Origin: Hymenobacter sedentarius
GTDB lineage: Bacteria; Bacteroidota; Bacteroidia; Cytophagales; Hymenobacteraceae
Length of the DNA stretch: 64,000 nt
Reading direction: 5' to 3'
Assembly (NCBI RefSeq): GCF_001507645.1
Contig: NZ_CP013909.1
Location: forward strand, 3,720,001 to 3,784,000
Shown here: piece by piece, positions 42,538-50,164 of the stretch
Layout: each line of letters opens with the position of its first letter
How positions within the stretch are numbered: position 1 is the first letter of the stretch
Notes under the pieces: generated by a model
Told to the model about the DNA's origin: nothing
Databases searched by the model: none
The model's input: the letters and a program-made list of their open reading frames with translations, nothing else
Translations under genes and position numbers: made by a program

Positions 42538-43602
42538 TTAGCCCAACTTCTTTTTCTGAAACTGCAGGTCGCCGCTGAGGGATTCGTGGCGCAGAATGGA
42601 CTCGTACACCACCCGGGCCTGCCGGCCGGTTTCGTCGGCTTTGTGGAAAAACAGCTGGGCCACGGCATCCTGTTTGTCTTCCAGAAAGTGCTGGCCGAGG
42701 CTTTGCAGGAGCATTTTGGTTTCCTCCAGCCCGCGCATGGACTGGTAGAGCATGCTCTCCACCGAGGCCGTGACCTCGCCCAGCAACGCACTCAGGGAGT
42801 AGGCGTGGCCGGTGTGGCAGCGGTAGCGAATCAACTTGCCTTCCATGAGCTGGGTAAGCGCGCCGTGGCAGTCGGGGCAGGTGAAAGGCGTGGGCTTGCC
42901 CTTATCGATGATGCCCAGCTCGAACCCGCCGCCCTGCTTGGCAATGGTCAGCTCCACCTGGAGCAGGTCCAGCTCGGCGGCCGGGAGGTGGGTTTTGGCA
43001 GGCGCGGCCTGCAGGGTGAGGCGCACCAGCAGCGTGCCCAGCTCCGCCAGCGGCACGATGTAGTCGGCCTTGACAAACTCCAGCGCGTTGGTGGGCATGG
43101 CCGGCGACTGCGCATCGGCCGGGTCCTGCACGATGGTGAGCCCGCCCATGCGCTGCACGCTCCAGAGGCCAGAGGTGCCGTCGTCGAGGTAGCCGGTGAG
43201 CACCACGCCAATCACGCGGGGCCCGAAGGTGTAGGCCGCCGAGCGGAACAGCGCGTCGATGGAGGGCCGGAACCGGTTTTCTTTCGGCCCCCGGGTCACG
43301 AGCACCTTATCGCCTTCCAGCAGCAGGTGGTGGTCGGGCCGGGCCACGTAAATGATGCCGGGCTGGAACGTCTCGCCGTTGTGCGGGTGCTTGGCCGGCA
43401 GGGCCGAAACCGCACTGAGCAGCTGGGGCAGGATGCTGGGCGAATCGGGCGCAACATGCTGCACCACAAAAATAGGCGCCGGGAAGTCAGCCGGCAGGGT
43501 TTTGACCAGCTCCAGCAGCGCCGAGACCCCGCCCGACGAGGCTCCAATCACCACAATGTCGCGGTGGTGTTTTCCGTTCTTGCCGGCTAGTGGAGCGGTC
43601 AT
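42538..43602 (-). CDS. CheB-type chemoreceptor methylesterase with C-terminal Cys-rich region
   Basis: A 354-residue protein. The first 190 residues are a CheB methylesterase: VVIGASSGGVSALL with the Ser of the triad, IFVVQHVAPDSPSILP with the His, and VVLTGYLDDGTSGL with the Asp. It hydrolyses glutamyl methyl esters on chemoreceptors or a CheB-like deamidation. There is no receiver domain, so it is not classical CheB, but similar stand-alone forms occur in Bacteroidota two-component systems. The C-terminal 170 residues carry CPDCHGALTQL and RYRCHTGHAYS, a zinc-ribbon-like pair, then a helical tail. Reverse strand, next to an IS remnant. Confidence 0.85.
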   Translation of the reverse strand: MTAPLAGKNGKHHRDIVVIGASSGGVSALLELVKTLPADFPAPIFVVQHVAPDSPSILPQLLSAVSALPAKHPHNGETFQPGIIYVARPDHHLLLEGDKVLVTRGPKENRFRPSIDALFRSAAYTFGPRVIGVVLTGYLDDGTSGLWSVQRMGGLTIVQDPADAQSPAMPTNALEFVKADYIVPLAELGTLLVRLTLQAAPAKTHLPAAELDLLQVELTIAKQGGGFELGIIDKGKPTPFTCPDCHGALTQLMEGKLIRYRCHTGHAYSLSALLGEVTASVESMLYQSMRGLEETKMLLQSLGQHFLEDKQDAVAQLFFHKADETGRQARVVYESILRHESLSGDLQFQKKKLG

Positions 43603-43679
43603 GGCGTGCTTAAAAATGCCCTTGTGTTTCTAAGCGTACGCAAAACCCACCCCTCCGGTCTACCGCCCCTAGCGGACGC

Positions 43680-44400
43680 CATGAGGCGGGACATTGATTG
43701 AAGATGGGTTTCGAAGTGGGTGGGCGCGAGATTGCCGAAGGCGGAATGCCGCCGCCCGGCATTGTAATAGGCGATGTACTGGCTGACTTCCAGCCGCGAC
43801 CCCGTCAGGTTGGCAAAGCGGCCGCCGTCGAGTAGTTCGGTTTTGAGGCGGCTCCAAAAGGATTCGGCGTGCGCGTTGTCGTAGCAGTTGCCGCACCGGC
43901 TCATGCTTTGCGTGAGGTCGTGGCGTGCCAGCAAGTGCTTAAAATTGGTGGCCGCGTACTGGCCGCCCTGGTCGAAGTGCACCACGAGCCTCGGCGCGAC
44001 CCGCAGCACCAGACAGAGCTGGCGCACGGGCACGTGGGCCCGGCGGTGGGCTATGTGCCGGAAGGTGCTCACCGGGCCAGCTGGGCGAAAATGCGCTTAT
44101 AGCATTTGGGAGACCAACGCTTTTTTTAAATGTCGAGCTCCTGCTCGGCCCGCTTGAGGCGGGCGCGCAGGGCCCGCACTTCCGGGTCCCGGGCCACTTC
44201 CACGCTGCCCACTTCGGCCACGAGCTGCGCTTGCTACCAACGATAGAGCAGCTTGGGGCTGATGCCCTACCGGGTACAACCCAACTGCTGCGCCGCGGCT
44301 TGCGTGCTCCAGCTTTCGGTCGCCAGGCGCAACGCCCTGGCTTTAAAAGCATCTTTGCGCCGGCCTTCCAGCGACGTTTTGCTCTTTTTTGCTGTCATGA
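43680..44400 (-). mobile_element. Degenerate IS3-family insertion sequence
   Basis: A leftward remnant of IS3 orfA-orfB. The orfA part (MTAKKSKTSLEGRRKDAFK to AAAQQLG) is followed by a stop, then an in-frame ISPKLLYRW, another stop, and LKRAEQELD before a poly-A slippage site at 44120. The orfB part retains the end of the rve/DDE domain: VHFDQGGQYA, SMSRCGNCYDNAHAESFW, and the IAYYNAGRRHSAF tail. The first Asp of the DDE triad and most of the N-terminal half are gone. Several in-frame stops and lost sections show it cannot move itself. Confidence 0.75.
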
Positions 44401-44460
44401 CAGCAGGAATATACGTCCTACTTCTGGCCAGCCTAGCTAGACTACCTCGGATTTCCGGGT

Positions 44461-44637
44461 TCACTTATTGCGGTCCTGCGCCAGCAGCCGGTACAACCGT
44501 TTGGCCAGCTCCCCGGCCAGGCGGACCATTGGCTGGCTGATTTCCCGCGCGAACTTTTTATTTAGCTCGTTCAGGTCCGCAGGCAGGCCTACGACCCGCT
44601 TGGCCGGTGATTGACGCTCCGATTTGTACAAGGCCAT
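44461..44637 (-). CDS. Small hypothetical protein
   Basis: A 58-residue basic protein (MALYKSERQSPAKRVVGLPA, then a helical LAGELAKRLYRLLAQDRNK end), starting at ATG 44637, 21 bases after the NTF2-like stop. No family recognised. Composition looks coding, but length and lack of homologs in memory leave doubt. Confidence 0.35.
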   Translation of the reverse strand: MALYKSERQSPAKRVVGLPADLNELNKKFAREISQPMVRLAGELAKRLYRLLAQDRNK

Positions 44638-44657
44638 AAAAACCAGGGGGCTTGGGC

Positions 44658-45080
44658 TTACATCGCCATTTGGTTGCTGCGCTGGAAGGCCTGCACCACG
44701 GCGGCCGTATCGGTGTACACCTGGAAGCGCTCTACTTTGCCGTCGCGCATCCGAAACACGTGCGCCCATTCTTCCTCGCTGATTTGCCCGGTGGTACGGG
44801 CCCGTCCTTTGGCGTAGCCCAGGGCCACCACGGCGTTGCCTTGGGCGATGCATTCCACGGTTTCGAAACGCTCGAAGTCAATGGCCTCGTGCAGCTTGGC
44901 AAAAAAAGTCGTCACCTGTTCCTGCCCGCGGTAGATGCCGGCATACGGCACGACCTGCGCGGGGCCGGGAATTACGAATTCAATGTCCTCGGTATACAGC
45001 TTCATCAAATTTTGGATATCGCCTTTCCTAAAAAGGTCATACCCTTCCTGAATTTTCTGGACGTTTTGCTGCTCGTTCAT
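44658..45080 (-). CDS. NTF2-like (SnoaL-type) protein
   Basis: A 140-residue cone-shaped alpha+beta-barrel protein from MNEQQNVQKIQEGYDLF at 45080 (the frame opens at 45149). KGDIQNLMKLYTEDIEFV, HVFRMRDGKVERFQVYTDTA and the central hydrophobic strands are characteristic of the ketosteroid isomerase/SnoaL fold. Such proteins often bind or convert small hydrophobic molecules, but many have no known activity. Reverse strand, upstream of a small orphan gene. Confidence 0.8.
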   Translation of the reverse strand: MNEQQNVQKIQEGYDLFRKGDIQNLMKLYTEDIEFVIPGPAQVVPYAGIYRGQEQVTTFFAKLHEAIDFERFETVECIAQGNAVVALGYAKGRARTTGQISEEEWAHVFRMRDGKVERFQVYTDTAAVVQAFQRSNQMAM

Positions 45081-45366
45081 GGCCGTGTAAGTGAGAATTG
45101 GTGAAGGGTTGTACCTGCCCGCCATCTCTTCCCGCAACCCCATCGGCAACAGATGTTTTCAGCGGCCGCACCAACGTAAACAACTAGCGTTCAGCTACGT
45201 GGCCCGCTTCCTGAATTTACCGATTTTTGCTGATTTCCGCTTAGTTTTCAAACGAAGCTTGGCCGGTTTTTCGTCCCTGGGCTTCTGGTGGAAAGGCCCT
45301 TGCTTCAGCTCAATTTTCTGGAATCAACCTACTTGTTCAGGCAGCCCAAGAACGAAACTCCCGGGG

Positions 45367-46455
45367 TTAGTCAAACCCGCGCACGTTGGTGTACTTGCGT
45401 TGATTTAGGAGGCCGGCGCGCACGATGTGGCGCTCGAAGTCCTTGGGGTCATTCAGCGTTTTATAAAAGCCGTCGAGGTAGCGCGTGGCAAACTCTTTCT
45501 CCTCCAGGCTGAGGTAGGGGCACGCCAGATAGACGTTGTACATGGCTGCGCGCCGGGAATTGAACAGGTCCCGAACCAGAGCGTAGGTCTGGGGCGGGAA
45601 GTCGTAGCCCCGGAAAAGCCGCTGCCGGACCGACGTGATGCCGAGCTGCTCGGGCGGGACGGCGTACGGGGCCATCACCAGCCCGCTGTAGTCGAAGTCG
45701 TAGGGCACCGGCACGGGCGGGTGCTGCACGTTCTGCGTCAGCAGTCGGATGTTGTGCCGGTAGGGCACCGACCAATCCGTGTTGCCAATCATGTACTGGA
45801 ACACGGCCATGGTGGCCATGGCCGTCTGGTTCATGTTTTCCATGCCGATGAAAAGCCGTTTCGGCACTTCCGTGGCCTGGTTGCGCCGGGCCAGGGCGTC
45901 GGCATTCTCCAGGAAAAAGGCGTAGTGCACCATGGTGCTGCGCCGGCCCCGGCTGTCCCGGTACGTAATGAGGCACAGCCGCGTGCGAAAGCTCATGTCC
46001 GTGAGGGCGTTGTAGAGCTTGTACACCAGGTATTCGCGCAGCGTGTACGTATCCGAGAGGCAATGCGTGATGAGCTTTAGCTCCCCTACCGGCCCGAAAA
46101 TGTGGCTGGGCGTGGCCTCCGGCGGGAATTTTACCAGCAGCGGCGGAAACCCGCACACCGCGGGGTCTTTGCGGCGGTTTCCCCGCACCTTCACCTGCAC
46201 GGCCAGGGTTTTGGGGCCCGCCGTGGCATCCCGGTAGGAAAGGACGGCCGGGTGGAGCCCCGTAGTCGCGCCCCGGTCATCAAGTACGGCATCGAGCGGC
46301 AGGTCGAGCGTTAGCTCAACGACATCGTCCCGGGCAAAAAAAGGGTTGTCGGGCGAGTACGCGCACGCCCGCTCGCGGCAGCCCGCCGGTATCGCGGGCG
46401 GCTGATAAAGCAGCAGGCTCAGGCTTGCCAGCACTGAAAGAAGCTGGGGTATCAC
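45367..46455 (-). CDS. Secreted protein of unknown function, weakly CotH/kinase-like
   Basis: A 362-residue protein with a signal peptide (MIPQLLSVLASLSLLLYQPP, cleavage after about residue 22). The middle contains YMIGNTDWSVPYRHNIRLL and VPVPYDFDYSGLV, which resemble the catalytic-loop and DFD patterns of CotH-like atypical kinases. The rest (AFFLENADALARRNQ, EVPKRLFIG) is not diagnostic. Cell envelope location is likely. Two Cys residues are near the start of the mature protein. The upstream gene at 46567 is in the same orientation. Confidence 0.6.
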   Translation of the reverse strand: MIPQLLSVLASLSLLLYQPPAIPAGCRERACAYSPDNPFFARDDVVELTLDLPLDAVLDDRGATTGLHPAVLSYRDATAGPKTLAVQVKVRGNRRKDPAVCGFPPLLVKFPPEATPSHIFGPVGELKLITHCLSDTYTLREYLVYKLYNALTDMSFRTRLCLITYRDSRGRRSTMVHYAFFLENADALARRNQATEVPKRLFIGMENMNQTAMATMAVFQYMIGNTDWSVPYRHNIRLLTQNVQHPPVPVPYDFDYSGLVMAPYAVPPEQLGITSVRQRLFRGYDFPPQTYALVRDLFNSRRAAMYNVYLACPYLSLEEKEFATRYLDGFYKTLNDPKDFERHIVRAGLLNQRKYTNVRGFD

Positions 46456-46566
46456 AGCAACATCACCACTAAAAGCAGCCGCGACGAGCAGCGTGCTTCG
46501 TGAACCGATGAACGGGCAGGAACGGCCTACTCCGTTGGGATAAAATCCTTTAAATACAACCGATTA

Positions 46567-47556
46567 TCAGCGTCTCAGCAAGCTCTCAATCACCTTTCCC
46601 TGGCCCTGCGGAAAGGGAAGCGCCAGCAAATACGCCACCGTAGACGGTATGTCGACCAAGGTGTAGGGCTCGGTGATGGTGCGGCCTTTTTTGAAATCCG
46701 GGCCCAGGGCCAGCAGGCTAATGTGCCGGCAGCCTTCGCAGGCGTCGCCGTGGTCTATCCAGCCGGTGGCCACGCCGTCGAGGTGCCGGCCGTGGTCGTT
46801 GGTGATGAGCAGCGTCGTGTTGTTGCGGTAGGCTTTGTTTTTGCGCAGGAAATCATACAGCTGCATGATGTACCGGTCGTCGCGCGCAATGCCCCGCAGG
46901 TAGTTGGGCCAGTTGCCGGCATGGGCAAAGCCGTCGGGCTCCATAAAACTGATGAGCACCAGGTTGGGCTGGTACTGGGTCAGAATGCGTTTGGCCGCCA
47001 CCAGGGTCAGGGAATCGGCGCGGTAGCCGGTGCCCGGGCCGCTCACGCCGCAATCGAGCGATGGCGGGTACTGGTCCTTCCACTCCGGGTTCAGGGTATT
47101 GGCCAGAATGTGCAGCTTGTCTTTGCTGGTGATAAGCCAGGCGGCGCTGGCGGGCTTGCCGGTGGCTTTGCGCCAGAGCTGGAAAATGGAAGGATTGGCG
47201 GGTAGCTCCTGGTCGAAATTGTCGATGGGCTGGTTGACGCCCGTGGTGATGGCCGTGTGCCCGGAGTTGGTGTAGGTGTAGGCGTTGTTGTAAAAGCTGG
47301 AAAAGAACACCCCCTGGGGCCTCAGCTTAGTCGCCATATTGGGAATCAGGCCCGGCGTGTTGCCCCAGGTCTCGGAATACCGGGGCCCGTCGATGACCAC
47401 AATGATGACGTTTTTGGTGCGAATGCGCTTTTTGGGTGGCGCAAAGCCCACGAGCAAGAGCAGCAGCCAGCAAAAGAGCCAGAATACATACGTTGGCCCA
47501 CCGGAGCCACGAGTATGGTGGCGGCTCCGCCGCCCGAGGGGTGCAAAGAATGCCAT
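46567..47556 (-). CDS. Alkaline phosphatase/sulfatase superfamily protein
   Basis: About 329 residues. I chose the ATG at 47556 over a GTG further upstream. An N-terminal hydrophobic helix (VFWLFCWLLLLLVGF) anchors or secretes it. The metal-binding core is VIIVVIDGPRYSETW (Asp), AYTYTNSGHTAITTG (Ser/Thr nucleophile), FMEPDGFAHAGNW, and LLITNDHGRHLDG with HGDACEGC. This is the phosphodiesterase/sulfatase-like fold, which removes phosphate, phosphodiester or sulfate groups outside the cytoplasm. Substrate unknown. Downstream gene on the same strand is the CotH-like protein. Confidence 0.8.
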   Translation of the reverse strand: MAFFAPLGRRSRHHTRGSGGPTYVFWLFCWLLLLLVGFAPPKKRIRTKNVIIVVIDGPRYSETWGNTPGLIPNMATKLRPQGVFFSSFYNNAYTYTNSGHTAITTGVNQPIDNFDQELPANPSIFQLWRKATGKPASAAWLITSKDKLHILANTLNPEWKDQYPPSLDCGVSGPGTGYRADSLTLVAAKRILTQYQPNLVLISFMEPDGFAHAGNWPNYLRGIARDDRYIMQLYDFLRKNKAYRNNTTLLITNDHGRHLDGVATGWIDHGDACEGCRHISLLALGPDFKKGRTITEPYTLVDIPSTVAYLLALPFPQGQGKVIESLLRR

Positions 47557-48079
47557 GGCACTCGACGGATTAAGTAGAAAGCCTGCCACCAAATTGCCAA
47601 CCTTCTCAAATTGGCGGAAGCCTATTAAAAACTAGCTAACAAGCGGATTGGAAGGAAAATACCAGCACAACGCTCTATCGAATAATGTTTTATCTCAACT
47701 ACATTGCTTTTGCTGCTGCCATCAGGGGCAGCTGGTTACCGTTTCCTAGCTCAATTTCATAGCGTCATTTCAGGACCAGCTGCCACTTCGGGATAGGGAA
47801 CCCAGATACACCCGCTCTGCTCGGCCGTAAGCCCCTCTGATAAATATAATATTCTTTATCAATAAAACAAAATGCGCAGGCGCTGTCCATGGGGTCGCCC
47901 TGGCTGCTTGGGTTAATTTAAACGGCTAAGTCATATAGTCTCCCCAGTTTGATGGAGGAAGCCTGCTATCGGGTGCAGGAGCACTCCAGGCACGCCGATG
48001 CCGCCCAGCCGCTGCCCCGCCTGCCGAAATTCCGGCAACGCCTTCAAAGCCCCAACCCGCACCACGGAGCCGCCGCGCA
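47557..48079. other. Intergenic stretch, nothing firm
   Basis: About 520 bases between the phosphatase and the YqaE-like gene. It contains AT-rich DNA (47836-47880) and one 43-codon frame at 47952 that overlaps the YqaE stop and is not convincing. No RNA gene or terminator identified. Confidence 0.4.
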
Positions 48080-48283
48080 CTAGCGCCGGCCCTGGGCGGC
48101 CAGCACAGCCAGCGTTTCCCGGTGGCGCCGCTCAGCCAAATCCTGGCTGCGCGAAGCCACGGCCCAGATGGCCGCCGGAATCCACCCGATGAGGGTGAGA
48201 TGGAGCACCCCGCAAACGATACCCTTCAACAGGTGGCCGTTGAGAATCATCGAGATACCGGGTAATAATATCGCAAGCAGCAT
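48080..48283 (-). CDS. YqaE/Pmp3-family small membrane protein
   Basis: A 67-residue protein from MLLAILLPGISMILNGH at 48283, identified inside a longer shadow frame. Two transmembrane helices (residues 2-18 and 24-42) flank a loop, with the family signature GVLHLTLIGWIPAAIWA. Pmp3/YqaE proteins stabilise the plasma membrane under salt or cold stress. The C-terminal 25 residues are charged and longer than in the shortest members. On the reverse strand, alone. Confidence 0.75.
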   Translation of the reverse strand: MLLAILLPGISMILNGHLLKGIVCGVLHLTLIGWIPAAIWAVASRSQDLAERRHRETLAVLAAQGRR

Positions 48284-48439
48284 AGGAAGAGAGAGGAGAA
48301 ATGCAGGCGCAAACCTACAGCATCGAAGTTGCTTTTTTAGAAGGCCGGCCAGAAACGGATGCACAGGCACTTCTGCCCTGCCGCATGATAAGACGAACCA
48401 AAGCAGGTCACCTGAGCAGGAAGTTCCGTATGAGGTCTC

Positions 48440-48868
48440 ATGACCGACGCCCCATCCCTGCAACGCTTCCTGGACGCCCAGGCAGAAGCATACCCCACGG
48501 CCCTGGCGGAAATCCAGCGGGGCAAGAAACAAAGCCACTGGATGTGGTACATCTTTCCGCAGCTGCAGGGGCTGGGCTTTAGCTCCACGGCTCAGTACTA
48601 TGGCTTGACAGGGGCCCGCGAGGCCGAGGCCTTCCTGCAACACCCTGTGCTGGGGCCGCGGCTGGTGCGCATCAGCGAGGCTTTGCTGGGGCTGCCTGGC
48701 AACGACGCGACGCGCATTCTGGGCAGCCCGGACGATGTGAAGCTTCGCTCGTGCATGACCTTGTTTGCGTCCTTGCCCCACGCCCACCCCGTTTTTCAGC
48801 AGGTGCTGGCCAAGTTCTTTCAAGGCCAGCAGGACCCCAGCACCCTGCGCCTTTTAGCCCAACGCTAA
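48440..48868 (+). CDS. DUF1810 family protein
   Basis: A 142-residue protein matching DUF1810: LQRFLDAQAEAYPTALAEIQ, GKKQSHWMWYIFPQLQGLG, and VKLRSCMTLFASL in the expected order. Members sometimes appear near NADAR or nucleotide-handling genes. Function unknown. Its 3' end overlaps that of the convergent cyclase gene by 4 bases. Confidence 0.88.
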   Translation: MTDAPSLQRFLDAQAEAYPTALAEIQRGKKQSHWMWYIFPQLQGLGFSSTAQYYGLTGAREAEAFLQHPVLGPRLVRISEALLGLPGNDATRILGSPDDVKLRSCMTLFASLPHAHPVFQQVLAKFFQGQQDPSTLRLLAQR

Positions 48869-49785
48869 GCTCCGGCCGCCTGGGGCAGCAGCACTTCGTA
48901 GAGCTGGTACTGGCCGGACTTGCCTTTGAGAGCGCGCGAGCAGCTGCGGTGAATGAACAAGTCGGAGCCGGCGGCCTGCACCACGGCTTCGGAAACCAGA
49001 AACTGCGTGCCCAGCTCCTTGTTCGTGCTTTCGATGCGGCTGGCCAGGTTCACGTTGTCGCCGATGGCGGCCAGCTTGCGCGAGGCGCCCTCCCCCACGT
49101 GGCCCACCACCACGGGCCCGTAGTGCAGCCCGGCCCGCACCCGGAAGGTGCGGCCGTACATCTGCTGGAGGTAGGGGTTGAGCCGGTCCAGGGCCTGATA
49201 CATGGCCTGCACGGCCGCCAGGGCGTCGGCCACGGCCTCGGCGGGGCGCTCCAGGCCAAACACCACCAGCAGGCCGTCGCCCACGTAATCGACGAGGTAG
49301 CCGTGGTGCGCGGCAATGGCCTCGTTCATGAGCCGGAAATAGCGGTTCAGCACGTGGATGGTGTCGTAGGGCGGCAGGGCCTCGGCAAAGGGCGTGTAGT
49401 TTTCGATGTCGGTGAAGAGGATGGCCAGCTGCTTTTCTTCGCCCAGGCGCTGGCCCGGCGCTTCCAATTCCTGACGCGTCATGGCCAGGTCCAGCGCGTC
49501 GACCACGGGCCGGCGTATTTCCACATCTCCCTGCACGCAGGTCTGGCAGGCCAGCCGAACTTCGGCGGGCAGGCGCAGCTTATCGGCTAGTTCCTGTTCG
49601 GCGGCGTTTCGCGGCAGGCAATTTTCCAGCCCCTGCAGCACCACCACCCGGCATGTGGAGCACTTGGCCCGGCCGCCGCAGGCGTGCACGTGCGGAATGC
49701 CGGCACTTAAAGTGGCCTGTAGTATCGATTGCCCGGGCTCGATGGGAATGGTCTGGCGGTCGGGCAATACCTGCAGGGAAGGCAT
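48865..49785 (-). CDS. Ferredoxin-domain-fused class III nucleotide cyclase
   Basis: About 306 residues from MPSLQVLPDRQTI at 49785. The N-terminal 100 residues are a 2Fe-2S plant-type ferredoxin: HACGGRAKCSTCRVVV supplies the first three Cys and LACQTCVQG the fourth. The C-terminal half is an adenylate/guanylate cyclase catalytic domain: AILFTDIENYT (first metal Asp), DYVGDGLLVVF (second metal Asp), and AIGDNVNLASRIES with the transition-state Asn and Arg. It would make cAMP or cGMP in response to redox state or iron. Directly followed on the same strand, further down, is a cNMP-binding protein at 50165-53371, a likely target. Confidence 0.88.
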   Translation of the reverse strand: MPSLQVLPDRQTIPIEPGQSILQATLSAGIPHVHACGGRAKCSTCRVVVLQGLENCLPRNAAEQELADKLRLPAEVRLACQTCVQGDVEIRRPVVDALDLAMTRQELEAPGQRLGEEKQLAILFTDIENYTPFAEALPPYDTIHVLNRYFRLMNEAIAAHHGYLVDYVGDGLLVVFGLERPAEAVADALAAVQAMYQALDRLNPYLQQMYGRTFRVRAGLHYGPVVVGHVGEGASRKLAAIGDNVNLASRIESTNKELGTQFLVSEAVVQAAGSDLFIHRSCSRALKGKSGQYQLYEVLLPQAAGA

Positions 49786-49892
49786 ACGGGCAAGGGAATA
49801 GGAAGACAACCGGAAGCGCCAATGCGCAAGCTATGGCACCAAGGTAGGTACGGAGCAAGCACGAGGAAAGTCGATACCGCCAGCCGCACCAG

Positions 49893-49927
49893 CCGCGGGC
49901 GCCCGCCGGTACCCGGGCGCCCGCGGT
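49893..49927 (-). terminator. GC-rich hairpin upstream of the cyclase gene
   Basis: CCGCGGGCGCCCG pairs perfectly with CGGGCGCCCGCGG. No T-run, so it may act as an RNA or DNA structural element upstream of the cyclase rather than as a terminator. Confidence 0.35.
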
Positions 49928-50069
49928 TTCCTCCGCCCCCTACCAGTGGGTCAAAAACGTCCCTTTGCTCATTGCTTGCTGCTGAGAAACGGGACTATCT
50001 GGAGCGGCTTGGTAAAGCGGCGGCGGCAACCTTTCGCCGCTGCGGGTTGAGCTAAAACTTCTTCCCGAA

Positions 50070-50112
50070 AAACACCAAGGCCATCCCCGAACCGGGAATG
50101 GCCTTGGTGTTG
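50070..50112 (-). terminator. Terminator after the large cNMP-binding gene
   Basis: AACACCAAGGCCATTCCCGG-type stem pairs with AACACCAAGGCCATCCCCG across a short loop, 50 bases past the leftward stop at 50165. Stem is about 16 bp. Confidence 0.75.
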
Positions 50113-50164
50113 GGCGATACTGCTTACCCGCTACCGGATGATTGGGGGTTTGCCCTTTCAGCCA

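Noticed and set aside
47952..48083. 43-codon frame before the YqaE-like gene
   Set aside because: Overlaps the YqaE stop on the opposite strand; His/Gln/Pro-rich composition and no homolog recognised.
48301..48582. 93-residue forward frame before the DUF1810 gene
   Set aside because: It overlaps the DUF1810 start in another frame and has no recognisable feature.
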